A DNA stretch of 64,000 bases from Paraburkholderia aromaticivorans (GCF_012689525.1 NZ_CP051514.1:992001-1056000); one strand, 5' to 3'; positions 53,740 through 62,327 are shown, counted from the first letter of the stretch. The notes: generated by a model from the sequence alone, not told the origin. A program made the numbers and translations.

Positions 53740-53899
53740 ATCATTGCGCCTCAAAGTTGCGTCCGGTGCCAGTATTCGTCGGCCCGCGCTTCAGGACGCC
53801 CATCCTGCCCAGGGCACGTGAGCCCACTCCCGCAGATGCTGCTCCAGCGCGCGAAGCCAGTATTCCTCCGCGCGTCCGACAGGGCGCCCGTCTGTGATT
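53740..53899 (-). pseudogene. DUF2934 gene remnant
   Basis: The minus strand reads TDGRPVGRAEEYWLRALEQH, LREWAHVPW, then a shift, and in another frame the ADEYWHRT-like end. This matches the two DUF2934 repeats of the gene at 48168-48623 (DGRPDGRAEEYWHRALDQHL). The beginning is missing and at least one shift is present. Confidence 0.65.
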
Positions 53900-54126
53900 C
53901 TGGGAACCACGGGCTGAATCTCTCCCGGCTGCCTTGGCAGGGCGAAGCGCAAAAAGCGTTGACATTATTGCTCTGTCGCTATACCGTGACCTTCGGAATA
54001 TTCAAGAAGCCCGATTGCTGATCACCACTTGCCGCCTGTTCTGTGCGGTACTCGTTATCCTCTCTTCTTCCTTGAAGTTTTTGTCGCTCCGCCACGGGGC
54101 TATTATTTTTATCTCAAGGAATTCTC

Positions 54127-54330
54127 ATGGATACCGGTACTGTCAAGTGGTTCAACGATAGCAAAGGCTTTGGCTTCATTACTCCTGACGCTGGCGGCGA
54201 CGATCTTTTCGCTCACTTCTCGGAAGTGCGTGGCGATGGGTTCAAGACGCTCACAGAAAACCAGAAGGTGAGCTACGAGACAAAGCGCGGCCCGAAGGGT
54301 ATGCAGGCCGCGAATATCTCGCCGCTGTAA
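54127..54330 (+). CDS. Cold-shock protein (CspA family)
   Basis: A 67-residue OB-fold protein after AAGGAATTCTC. RNP1 KGFGFITPD (residues 13-21) and RNP2 DDLFAHFSE are present, as is TGTVKWFND at the start. It binds RNA and single-stranded DNA and melts structures in cold or stress. The AT-rich leader (54040-54126) could form the long regulatory 5' UTR common in this family. A hairpin follows the stop. A decayed copy lies at 47957-48150. Confidence 0.95.
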   Translation: MDTGTVKWFNDSKGFGFITPDAGGDDLFAHFSEVRGDGFKTLTENQKVSYETKRGPKGMQAANISPL

Positions 54331-54339
54331 CGTATCCTG

Positions 54340-54357
54340 GGGTCGGTCTACCGGCCC
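54340..54357 (+). terminator. Terminator after the cold-shock gene
   Basis: GGGTCGG and CCGGCCC form a 7-bp stem (one T-G pair) with a short loop, followed by TTTGC, ten bases after the stop. The decayed copy of the gene keeps a similar hairpin. Confidence 0.55.
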
Positions 54358-54526
54358 TTTGCATGTTTGCCTGACTAGAATCCTCGCGGAGCCATGCGCT
54401 CCCGATCTGATCGCCGAGTTCAGCGTGCGCATCATTTGTCTTTTCGACACGATCCGTCTCGCCCATTTTCTATTTTTTACGCTTGTACGGCATGAATGTC
54501 GTGCGGGCGTCGCCCGGTTATCGCTT

Positions 54527-54757
54527 ATGCAAAATAATAAACATCTTCACCACTACAATGGTTATTCAGTCTCCCCCTCTGCGCATCGGTTACCGGACGG
54601 CTGGTTTGCCGCTAACCTTATGCTGGTAAGGGGTGACGCCCTTGACGCAGATCCGGTTTCCTACAAGTTCCACGCGCTCGACTATTTCGATAACGAAACG
54701 CAGGCCCTGGGACACGCTACGACCTGGGCACGTGACTGGGTCGACAGTCGCGGTTAG
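54527..54757 (+). CDS. Small conserved protein (CV_2116-like fold suggested)
   Basis: A 76-residue protein: HHYNGYSVSPSAHRLPDGWF, ANLMLVRGD, YKFHALDYFDNETQALGHAT and a WARDWVDSRG end. The pattern YxGYxVxPSAHRLPDG is common in small Burkholderia proteins I associate with the CV_2116 fold; this is from memory. The ATG at 54527 is preferred because conservation starts there; the open frame upstream to 54359 is not protein-like. Function unknown. Confidence 0.6.
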   Translation: MQNNKHLHHYNGYSVSPSAHRLPDGWFAANLMLVRGDALDADPVSYKFHALDYFDNETQALGHATTWARDWVDSRG

Positions 54758-55141
54758 TCGACATTCATCCTTCGTAGTAGCGGCAGGATGGACGGCGTCG
54801 AGAATCGACTGGCCGTCGGTGCAGTACCCGTCTGATCGCAACGATACACAGCAATAGCACCTCTGACCGGATGGACAGGTGTCATTCAGGCGACACCGCT
54901 TTGACGACTCTTCCTGGTGTCGTCACAGATTGGCGCGCAGAATGTCCGCCGTATGATGCGCCTCACGACACACGATGCCTGCCACACCCGCACCAATCGT
55001 ATTGTTTCGCACAGCGTCGCAACGAGCGCCTCAAGGGTGCCCGGGCCCGCACCAACCAGAACGTCACTCAACCGGATCACGGGATCTGGTCGCCTGATCG
55101 GCACAACGCTATTCCCGTCAATCGCAACACAAGGAACAAAG

Positions 55142-55717
55142 ATGGCGTTACTGGTCATGCAGGTCGCGGTACGCGGCGAACTGGTCGAGGTTTTCGAAAT
55201 GCCGGTTGATGATGTCGACGGCCACCGGATGCTCGCTGCCGCCAATGAGGACGAACGGGTGATTCATCCGTCGGGACAGGCGATCGAAGACGGTGAGGTC
55301 TGGATTGACCTGATCGACGGAGATGGCGAGACGCTGTTCGATCAGGTGGCGTGTTTTCACCGGGCGGATGCTGCCGACGCGCTGCAGGTTCATTTTGGCA
55401 TGAATGTCGAGGTCGTTAAGGATTGCCTTTCAAAGTCGAATATCGCCTCGCTCCATGCAAGGCACCGTCTGGCGACCCAGGCCTACTTCCGCAAGGTTGA
55501 CCGTCTTGTCGATTGCTCACTGGTCGGCTCCAGGCAGAGCAATCGCCGGCGTGTCGGTGATGCCAGTGTCATGGATCTCGTGATAGAACTTCGCAGGCGG
55601 CTGGACAGTGCTGTCACCCAACTTGCACTGAGCGAGCTGCCAACGCCCGTGCAGGCCGCAGCGCAGCAGCTGAGGGATGCGACAGGGACCTACGTGGGTG
55701 CAGTTCAGCGCCTTTGA
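55142..55717 (+). CDS. Hypothetical protein, 191 residues
   Basis: From ATG 55142 after AAGGAAC. N-terminal part VAVRGELVEVFEMPVDDVDG looks beta-rich; the middle VEVVKDCLSKSNIASLHARH and C-terminal VMDLVIELRRRLDSAVTQLA, PVQAAAQQLRDATGTY are helical. No known domain, signal peptide or membrane segment. The gene-like codon pattern and ribosome-binding site support it. The gap before it (54758-55141) holds no other gene. Confidence 0.55.
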   Translation: MALLVMQVAVRGELVEVFEMPVDDVDGHRMLAAANEDERVIHPSGQAIEDGEVWIDLIDGDGETLFDQVACFHRADAADALQVHFGMNVEVVKDCLSKSNIASLHARHRLATQAYFRKVDRLVDCSLVGSRQSNRRRVGDASVMDLVIELRRRLDSAVTQLALSELPTPVQAAAQQLRDATGTYVGAVQRL

Positions 55718-55758
55718 AGCGGAGTCCCGAGGCACATTGTGGAATGTGAAGGAACAGT

Positions 55759-55995
55759 ATGCAAAGAACGGTGAAGTATCGCGGGCTCGAGATTTATATT
55801 GAGCTGGTGCCCACGTCCGAAGACATGTTTGACGCGTGGTTCCGCATAGAGGGGCCGACTCATGCGCCGGGAGTGGCGGCGGCAGGTCAGCGGATAAAAG
55901 TTCACGGCGGCCCGTTTTCGAGTCGTTGGGCCTACTTCGTCGCGGAGATCGCTGGCCAGGCGTCAATCGACGTCATCCTCGGCCCTGGCGAATAG
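55759..55995 (+). CDS. Small conserved hypothetical protein
   Basis: A 78-residue protein after AAGGAAC. TVKYRGLEIYIELVPTSEDM, FDAWFRIEGPT, a Gly-rich turn, and SSRWAYFVAEIAGQASIDVI. The YRGLEIYIE start resembles the small YxGY-type proteins such as the one at 54527, so they may share a fold. Probably co-transcribed with 55142. Function unknown. Confidence 0.6.
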   Translation: MQRTVKYRGLEIYIELVPTSEDMFDAWFRIEGPTHAPGVAAAGQRIKVHGGPFSSRWAYFVAEIAGQASIDVILGPGE

Positions 55996-56073
55996 TTTGA
56001 CACCGGCAACGCGATGAGCGGACCTCCCTGTCGCACGCGAATCAGAGAACCGATTTACAAGGAAACAGGTTTC

Positions 56074-56391
56074 ATGGATGAACGCAAGCGGGACAGTATG
56101 ATTGCCTATCTCCGTCACCGCATGGAGGACTTCGGGATCAGCCCGGATGATCTGGCCTCAGCACTCGCGGCCGCGCCTGAAGCTGGCCGTTACCGTAGCG
56201 CGAATGGCGATAGCTGGAGCGGCGAAGGGCCGATGCCTCAATGGCTGAAGCAGGCAATCAGTGCGGGACAGTCCATCGGGCACTTTGAATTGTCGTCAGG
56301 TTCCGTTTCCAAACCATCTTTGCGAGCAGGTGCGGACTGGGCGAACGACCCATTCGCAGGCAGTCCACTCGCGCGGTCGGCCCCCCGTTAG
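56074..56391 (+). CDS. Small H-NS-like protein (C-terminal DNA-binding motif)
   Basis: A 105-residue protein from ATG 56074. The N-part (KRDSMIAYLRHRMEDFGISP, LASALAA) is helical. The middle GRYRSANGDSWSGEGPMPQW LKQAI resembles the H-NS C-terminal YRxxxGxxWxGxGxxPxW motif, though the basic residues of classical H-NS are few. The tail is Pro/Ser/Ala-rich. It may be a nucleoid or silencing protein of the accessory region. Moderate certainty. Confidence 0.58.
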   Translation: MDERKRDSMIAYLRHRMEDFGISPDDLASALAAAPEAGRYRSANGDSWSGEGPMPQWLKQAISAGQSIGHFELSSGSVSKPSLRAGADWANDPFAGSPLARSAPR

Positions 56392-56462
56392 AGCACCCTT
56401 CGGGTTTTTCGGATTCTGTGTCTGATCGTCGCCGATCGAATGACCGCGATCGCTCGCATTGA

Positions 56463-56948
56463 TCAACAGTCCGAAAAACACCACGACATATCTGCTCTCG
56501 CCCAGATTAACGGCGATGGAATGACAATGTGTCTGCCGGCAGGCAGTGCCTGGTTAGCGTCGAGCAGGACATCCGGTTTACCGGCAAACATCCTGGCCAG
56601 TCGGCGAGCGGCTCGGCCGCCGTTGAAACAATCCGTGCCATCAGGACGCAGTGCCCCTAACGGTTGCAGTACGTCACCAATCGCCAGCAGATCGGCAACG
56701 TATCGGTCGATCTAATCGATTACGTCCGCGATGTGATCAACAAATGGCTCATCGTGCGCGCGGACCATCAGCCCGGCGCCGTTGACGAGCGTGTGGGCAA
56801 TCCTGAGCAGGCGCAGCAGATCGACGCGCAGGCCTTCCGGATCGTGAAGACCGGTACGTAGCTCATCGAGCGGATCGACGGCGTCCAGCATCCGCGTCGT
56901 GTCATGGCCCGATCCCAGTGTTTCGAGCGGGGGCGTCCAACTCGACAT
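56463..56948 (-). pseudogene. Conserved hypothetical gene with in-frame TAG
   Basis: From ATG 56948: SSWTPPLETLGSG, RMLDAVDPLDELRTGLHDPE, LRLLRIAHTLVNGAGLMVRA, DHIADVID, then TAG (56712-56714). The same frame continues without further stop as IDRYVADLLAIGDVLQPLGA, FNGGRAARRLARMFAGKPDV, up to a stop at 56463, giving 161 codons. The continuation is clearly protein-like, so one substitution (probably CAG to TAG) split the gene. Family unknown. Confidence 0.68.
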
Positions 56949-56980
56949 AGGGCGTCGCAGTCACCGCGGCCCCTGCGCTC

Positions 56981-57103
56981 ATGCAGTCGTTATTCTTCCC
57001 GCTCACCTTGACCGGCAATATGATCGCCGGTACCGCGCTGGTGGCGATGACTAACCACGGCTACATCGCAGCGGAAATAAAGGACCCGGAGCCGCAGCGC
57101 TGA
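56981..57103 (+). pseudogene. Formate/nitrite-transporter C-terminal remnant
   Basis: The plus strand reads LFFPLTLTGNMIAGTALVAM, TNHGYIAAEIKDPEPQR and stops. It matches the end of the transporter at 8728-9566 (LGNMIGGISLVAIINHGSVA). DNA similarity continues about 35 bases past the stop. The rest of the gene is absent, so this is a leftover of a second copy. Confidence 0.72.
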
Positions 57104-57134
57104 TGCGCCTCCGCCCGCGCAATTCGCAAGCGCT

Positions 57135-58061
57135 CTAACGTGCGTTGTGTGGAAGGCTCTTATGAATCGCCGTCGCGGCAATGGCCGCTTCGCCTGAGGC
57201 GACGCTGATCTGATTGAGCGTATTCACGATGTCGCCGGCCGCGTAGAGATGTTCAATGCTGGTACGCTGATGCTTGTCAGTTCTCACCATTCCGTCCTCG
57301 TCGCGCTCCACTTCGAGTCCCAATACGTCGGTCCGAGGATGGCAACCCATGACGGGATAGACCGAGTCGAAGCGGTGAATCACTCCGCCCAGGCCGATGA
57401 TCTGCACTGCCCGGTCAGCGCCCTGAGGTGCTTCGAGTCTCGATAGCGCGATCAAACTGACGCCACTGGCGGCAGCCGAATCCACTTCTGCGTCCGATAG
57501 GGCGTCGAGGTCAGACGCCACCACCGACACGTCGCGCGAAAATGTCCGCATGAAAACGGCGTGCGATAGCGCACACTTCGCCGGTCCCAACATCGCGACG
57601 CGCTTGCCTTCATTCTCATAACCGTCGCATATCGGACAGAGGCGGAACAGGCCGGAGCGTGTCAGCTCATCCGCGTTGGGCACCGACGGCAGTCCGTCAC
57701 GTATGCCCGCGGCGAGCAAAACACGCCTGGCGTAAACCGGGCGCGCTGCTTGTGTGTCACCGCCTCGCACTGGACGATAGTCGATCCGGAAACCATTGCT
57801 GACAGCCTTGATGGCCTCCACCTTGGCATGTTCGGGCGCCACGTCGTACGGCGTGAGCTGTTCGCGCACGTTCGCCAGCCAGGCTTCACCGCTAATGCCC
57901 GTCGGAAAGCCTGGCACGTTGCGCGCAACGGGGATAAGCCGCGCGCGACTTTCGCCGGCGTCAAAGACTCGCATCGTTCGGCGATAGCGAGCAAGATAAA
58001 GTGCCGCGGTCAAGCCGGCCGGCCCTCCGCCTACGATTACACAGTCGATCGAACAACTCAT
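57135..58061 (-). CDS. Thioredoxin-reductase-like FAD/NAD(P) oxidoreductase
   Basis: A 308-residue two-dinucleotide-domain flavoprotein. FAD motif VGGGPAGLTAALYLARY (residues about 9-25), a redox-type CPIC in LFRLCPICDGYENEG (the TrxR active site is CxxC), VAMLGPAKCALSHAVF as a weak NAD(P) turn, and HLYAAGDIVNTLNQ near the end. It may reduce a thioredoxin-like partner or another disulfide; a partner gene is not next to it. The NAD(P) motif is less typical than in TrxB. It precedes the hydrolase gene's C-terminal end on the same strand. Confidence 0.88.
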   Translation of the reverse strand: MSCSIDCVIVGGGPAGLTAALYLARYRRTMRVFDAGESRARLIPVARNVPGFPTGISGEAWLANVREQLTPYDVAPEHAKVEAIKAVSNGFRIDYRPVRGGDTQAARPVYARRVLLAAGIRDGLPSVPNADELTRSGLFRLCPICDGYENEGKRVAMLGPAKCALSHAVFMRTFSRDVSVVASDLDALSDAEVDSAAASGVSLIALSRLEAPQGADRAVQIIGLGGVIHRFDSVYPVMGCHPRTDVLGLEVERDEDGMVRTDKHQRTSIEHLYAAGDIVNTLNQISVASGEAAIAATAIHKSLPHNAR

Positions 58062-58145
58062 CGGAAAGCATCCATCCTGAGCACAATGCGTATCGCAGCC
58101 CGCTTCAGCCAGCCGCTCGCTACAGACCGCGAGCGTTGCTGGCAG

Positions 58146-59201
58146 TCAGGTCGTCACTGGTGCATCCTCAAGCATTTCAGTTGCAGATGATATGTCGCCG
58201 ATGGTGGGATCGCCAGCCCTCGACTGCTCATGCTGCCCGGCGGTCATCCGATCGACTGCCTCCACTATTTCACCGGCTACCGCGTAATGCACCATATGCC
58301 CGGCCTCGGGAGCAACAGCCAGCGTGCTGTGAGGCACCGCGCCGTGCAGCCGGACTGAATTCGATTCAGGGTCGACGACCTTGTCCTTCGCGCCGGCAAA
58401 AATACTGACTGGTATCTTCAGGTCGGAATAATGAGCACGCAGCTGCGCCGCGGCCGGGATCATTAACGCGGCGTCCTCGGCCTCGGCCCTGATTTGCACG
58501 GGACGCAGCAGCATCTCACGAGGAATGACATCGAAGAAGTCGGCTGGCACGGGCGCCGGAGCGAACATCACTTCCACGCTGCGCTCGAGCGACAGGCGAG
58601 CGGTCAGCGGCGATACGGTATAGCGCAAGACATCCCCGAGCACGGGAAGTGCCGCGGGCGCCGCGAGCGCAACATCGGCGCGCGCGCTCGGGTAGTAGTA
58701 ACCGGACACCAGCACGAGTCCGCGCACGTCAGCGGCACTGCCGACCGCCATGCCAAGTGCGACCAGCGTGCCCCACGAATGTCCGAGTACGATGGGTTGC
58801 TCTACGCCCAGCCGCCTGAGCGCCTGTTGAATAAGGGCGGCCTGCGCCTGCGCGCTCCAGAGACGGTCGCGGGGTCGCCCGCTGTAACCGAAGCCCGGCC
58901 GGTCAAACGCAATCACCCTGTGCCGCTCGGCTAACCGGTCGATCAGGCCGCTACCAACGAAGTCCTGAAGTAGCACCGCATTGCCATGCAAGAGCACGAC
59001 GGCAGGTCCTTCGCCCTTGTCGACATAATGAAGCGGTATTCCGTCGACCTCGACGAAGCTCCCGATTGGTGGATTATCGCGTTCGGCTCTACGCGCACGA
59101 TATTGAACCCACAGCGCACTGACGGCTGCGGCAGTTGCGGCTGCTGCGAGCGCTCCGACCGTTTTCGGGGAAACAGCGACCTTGCTGAATGCGCGACTCA
59201 T
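58146..59201 (-). CDS. Alpha/beta hydrolase with N-terminal membrane anchor
   Basis: A 351-residue protein from ATG 59201 after AGGAG. An N-terminal hydrophobic helix (VGALAAAATAAAVSALWVQY, residues about 15-34) probably anchors it. Fold motifs: oxyanion VVLLHGNAVLLQDF, DRPGFGYSGRP, nucleophile Ser in VLGHSWGTLVALGMA, Asp in FAGAKDKVVDPES, and His in PEAGHMVHYAV. Likely an esterase or epoxide/haloalkane-type hydrolase; the substrate is unknown. It has its own leader and probably the TrxR-like gene downstream in the same transcript. Confidence 0.92.
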   Translation of the reverse strand: MSRAFSKVAVSPKTVGALAAAATAAAVSALWVQYRARRAERDNPPIGSFVEVDGIPLHYVDKGEGPAVVLLHGNAVLLQDFVGSGLIDRLAERHRVIAFDRPGFGYSGRPRDRLWSAQAQAALIQQALRRLGVEQPIVLGHSWGTLVALGMAVGSAADVRGLVLVSGYYYPSARADVALAAPAALPVLGDVLRYTVSPLTARLSLERSVEVMFAPAPVPADFFDVIPREMLLRPVQIRAEAEDAALMIPAAAQLRAHYSDLKIPVSIFAGAKDKVVDPESNSVRLHGAVPHSTLAVAPEAGHMVHYAVAGEIVEAVDRMTAGQHEQSRAGDPTIGDISSATEMLEDAPVTT

Positions 59202-59498
59202 GATTTCTCCTGTAATGGCCACGGACGGAGGACGATCTGCTCGTGGAGAAGACCGGCCGCCCTGCCGTAGCCCGTAGATACTCGATGATTCGGTCGCGCC
59301 GATTCGCGCGGCCAACATAGACTCCCAACCTTCTTCAGGCGCGCAACGTTCATGCCGCGACCGCGCCCTGACAGCGGTGCCGTCCGTAACGAGCGATTGC
59401 TTGCGTACCGTCGACTACAGCACGCGGCATACAACGGATACGCGTCAAATTTTCAAACTGATGCGAACGTCCACGCAAGTTCGGCAAAGGGGCTGCAT
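59202..59498. other. Intergenic region, no gene seen
   Basis: About 300 bases upstream of the hydrolase gene, presumably holding its promoter. No credible gene. Confidence 0.4.
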
Positions 59499-59777
59499 TC
59501 AAACAGATCTGCACGTGAGCATCGACCGTATATTTCCGATGGCGCGGGCAGGATTAAAGTCTTTCGGACAGACGACGACGCATTTCATGGTGGTGCGGCA
59601 GCGAAACAGCCGGTACGGATCCTCCAGATTGTCGAGGCGTTGAGCGGTGGCTTCGTCGCGTGAGTCGACAATGAGGCGGTAAGCCTGTAGCAGACCCGCG
59701 GGGCCGACCAACCAGTCAGGATTCCACCCGTACAACGGACACGCAGTCGAGCAGCATGCTATTCTGCACACGGTCAG
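59499..59777 (-). pseudogene. sdhB: Succinate dehydrogenase iron-sulfur subunit, C-terminal remnant
   Basis: The minus strand encodes RIACCSTACPLYGWNPDWLV, GPAGLLQAYRLIVDSRDEAT, AQRLDNLEDPYRLFRC, TTMKCVVVCPKDFNPARAIG and a stop at 59499. This is the C-terminal half of SdhB, with cysteine ligands of the [4Fe-4S] and [3Fe-4S] clusters partly kept (CILCACCSTSCP is altered to CRIACCSTACP). The ferredoxin-type N-terminal half is absent and no sdhA/C/D is near, so this is a stranded fragment. Confidence 0.78.
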
Positions 59778-59985
59778 CCGGGCCGCGTTCGATCGAATTC
59801 TGCTGCAGACGCGGATGACTATCGACATCCGGGTCGTACCTGTAAATGTCGAAACTTCGACGACCACTCGTGACAAATCTCCAGGCCGGAGGCGCCGATC
59901 GCGACGAGCCCGACAGCTGGCGACCGTTTGGCCGTTGTCTATATTCGGACGACTAAAGATGCCGCTAATGCGCCGCGACGCGGGA

Positions 59986-60663
59986 TTATTCTGGCTGCAT
60001 CCCAGCTCCGAGCGGCGACGCGTCGAAGCAGGCCAGCAATGCCCCAGGTCCCGGGGTACACGGCCACGCAGCCGCCAGCTCGAAGACTGCCCTCCGTAAA
60101 GCCGCCACACAGCAGGCCCATGGTTTGCATCCCGGCTTTCCCGGCCGCTTGCGCGTCGTACGGCGTATCGCCTATCGCCACAGCACCGGTCGCGGCGATC
60201 CCAGTTTTTTGAGCGCCACTTCGAAGATGTCCGGTGCGGGCTTCGACTTCGCCGCGTCGGTCGATGACGTGGATTCGTCGACCAGTTGCGAAATTCCAGC
60301 GATATCCAGGTAAATCTCGAGTTCTTCCTTTTTCGCCGACGACGCCACCGCTACCTTGAGGCCGCCGTCGCGAACGCGACGTAGCAAATCCGGCACCGCC
60401 GAAAACGGGCGAACCATCGGCAGGTACTTTGTTGTGAATCGCTCGCCGCGCCATTTTTCCAACGCGTCGCCATAGTCCTCGCGCTGCGCGGAGGAAAGAA
60501 AAACCGGCAGAAGTTGGTCGCCACCCTTGCCGATCTGGCTGCGTGCCTGCTCGAACGTGACGTTATGCCCGAAGCGGGCGAACGCCTCTTGTCAGGCGCT
60601 CGCATGCAGATCGACAGAATCGACCAGCGTTCCGTCGATATCGAAGACCGCAGCCTTGATCAT
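59986..60663 (-). pseudogene. HAD-superfamily phosphatase, one stop and two frameshifts
   Basis: From ATG 60663: IKAAVFDIDGTLVDSVDLHA (nucleophile Asp in DxDGT), then TGA (60592-60594) where Trp is expected in ASAWQEAF, then FARFGHNVTFEQARSQIGKG, VAVASSAKKEELEIYLDIAG and SKPAPDIFEVALKKLG. Near 60200 the frame shifts to ATGAVAIGDTPYDAQAAGKA (motif IV), and near 60050 a second shift leads to GPGALLACFDASPLGAG and the stop at 59986. The complete fold can be read, so it is a recent pseudogene of a phosphoglycolate-phosphatase-like enzyme. Confidence 0.88.
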
Positions 60664-60993
60664 GGCGAATTACTCCAGGTAAGAGCTCGGCGGCAGTTAT
60701 GTGGCTGTGTTCGCGGGTCGAACGCTTCCGTTCCGTTCCCTCTCTACCCTCCCGCACGGCCTTCAGAGGGGCTGCGATCCTTGTCTACCTGTCGGGGACG
60801 CGTTCGCTCCCAGCCCGGGGCTCCGACCCGACGGATCGTGGCCTTCGCCTGGCAGGAGGCGTGCCCTTCCGACGAGCGCGCGTGCGCGCATGGTTAGCGG
60901 CGCGCAACTGACCCATCTCCGCCCCTTCGGCTGAACTGCGCGTCTATCACTCCGCGATCGGAGCCCGGAGGCTTCCCTGAACAGGCTGGCGAG
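60664..60993. other. Intergenic region, no gene seen
   Basis: About 330 bases without a supported gene. Frames open on the plus strand are Pro/Arg-rich and not protein-like. Confidence 0.4.
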
Positions 60994-61314
60994 TCAATCG
61001 GGCTTCTTCAGTCCGCTCGGATTCTCGGGCCCACCGCGGGTGACACCCTGGTCGGTCGGAGCGCTTGCGCCGCGGCTACCAGACTTCGTCGTGGGCCGTC
61101 CGGAGGCCGTTGACGCAAACTGGGGCGCGCGGATTGCGTCGGGCATGCGTGGTCGATCGCCGCCCTGAGGCGCCTGCGAGACGCCAGCGGCGCGGGCCGT
61201 CCCGGAACCACTCGCTCCCGTTTCACGGGCCGCACCTGTCTTCTGCGCTGAGCCGGTCGCCGCAAAGGTCGATATCAGCGCTGCAGCCACGAAGCTTTTA
61301 AGGAGGACGTTCAT
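60994..61314 (-). CDS. Small exported low-complexity protein
   Basis: A 106-residue protein from ATG 61314 after GGAG. Signal peptide NVLLKSFVAAALISTFAATG (cut after SA, near residue 22). The mature part is rich in Gly, Ala, Ser, Thr, Arg and Pro (KTGAARETGASGSGTARAAG, TASGRPTTKSGSRGASAPTD), without Cys or Trp. Probably disordered and periplasmic. Similar in style to 8194-8517. Function unknown. Confidence 0.62.
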   Translation of the reverse strand: MNVLLKSFVAAALISTFAATGSAQKTGAARETGASGSGTARAAGVSQAPQGGDRPRMPDAIRAPQFASTASGRPTTKSGSRGASAPTDQGVTRGGPENPSGLKKPD

Positions 61315-61927
61315 TTCCATCTCCATCATCAGGTGAGTACGCACCCATCGGTTTGCGTGCGCTTTAAACCAACAAGTTACTGCTGACGCACCCGAGGCTT
61401 CTCCCATCAAGCCGACAGAAATCCGCTGAACCCTCACTGATGCGATCTGATGATCAACGCGACCGGAATAAATGCCAGCATCTCGACCGGAGGGAACGCC
61501 CGTCGTGTTTCACGCCACTGCAGGGCTTCGATGAAATTGCGGTGCCCAGGCACACATCGTAAAGGACGCTCACTCGGGCATCCCTTCTTCGGGAGATCGC
61601 CTCCATCTGAAATTTGCAGCCTGTGCGGCGCGCGAGCAGGGTACGCCACGCGCTCTTCACTGGCGGCGCTTTGATCTTAGCTCCACCTGGCGATGACGGG
61701 ATCCGCATTTTTCGTTACCCGACAGAGTTGCAATGGAAGCCGTACTGAAAGCGCCGGCCTTGCCAATGTGTGCGTCAACGAATCGTCGAGTTAGGTCCAA
61801 CTTTTGCGCAGCATCTAGCAAGCCGTGCCGGTGCACAGCCAGCGCTTTGCGGCGAGGCGTGGTTCTCAACTTTCATGCCGGCGCATTTCCCCGTGCGGGC
61901 TGATCGCACTCACCTGAGGAGCAGACA
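61315..61927. other. Intergenic region, no gene seen
   Basis: About 610 bases between divergent genes, holding presumably both promoters. No supported gene on either strand. GAGG lies shortly before the start at 61928. Confidence 0.4.
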
Positions 61928-62224
61928 ATGGAAACGACGAAAGCAGAAGGAACGCTACGGGAGGTTGCGGGCGACGTGCAGCAAGCCGCCGGTGATCTGC
62001 TGGGCAAGGCCGGTGAACAAGTTAGCGGGACAGCGAAAGAGTTGAGTGGTAAGGCGCAGCGACTCTATGCCGATTTTGCAGACCTCGTGCGCGAGTCCAC
62101 TGTCGAGCGGCCGTTCGCCGCGCTGGCAATTGCCGCAGGCGTGGGCTTCATCCTTGGCGCGTTACGCTCCGCGATTCGCGCAAGGCCCGATCACGACCGA
62201 AGCGACTGGAGAGACCGCGAATAA
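61928..62224 (+). CDS. CsbD-like / DUF883 (ElaB-type) stress protein
   Basis: A 98-residue protein. N-terminal CsbD-like repeats (GTLREVAGDVQQAAGDLLGK, AGEQVSGTAKELSGKAQRLY), then a DUF883-type end with ALAIAAGVGFILGALRSAIR as a single membrane-binding helix. ElaB/YgaM-type proteins sit on the inner membrane and bind resting ribosomes; CsbD proteins respond to stress. It starts a three-gene group with the next two membrane proteins. Confidence 0.8.
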   Translation: METTKAEGTLREVAGDVQQAAGDLLGKAGEQVSGTAKELSGKAQRLYADFADLVRESTVERPFAALAIAAGVGFILGALRSAIRARPDHDRSDWRDRE

Positions 62225-62327
62225 GACTATTCGCGTTGCCTTCGACGAGGCCTGAAAGGTGAAGACGGCAAACCCCTGGCGTGCGGCCGCGACGTCCGCG
62301 CAACACGCCAGTCCCGAGGAGTCCGCA

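Noticed and set aside
57135..58061. The TrxR-like gene as canonical trxB
   Set aside because: The CPIC fits, but the NAD(P) motif is weak and no thioredoxin gene is adjacent, so I give only the family name.
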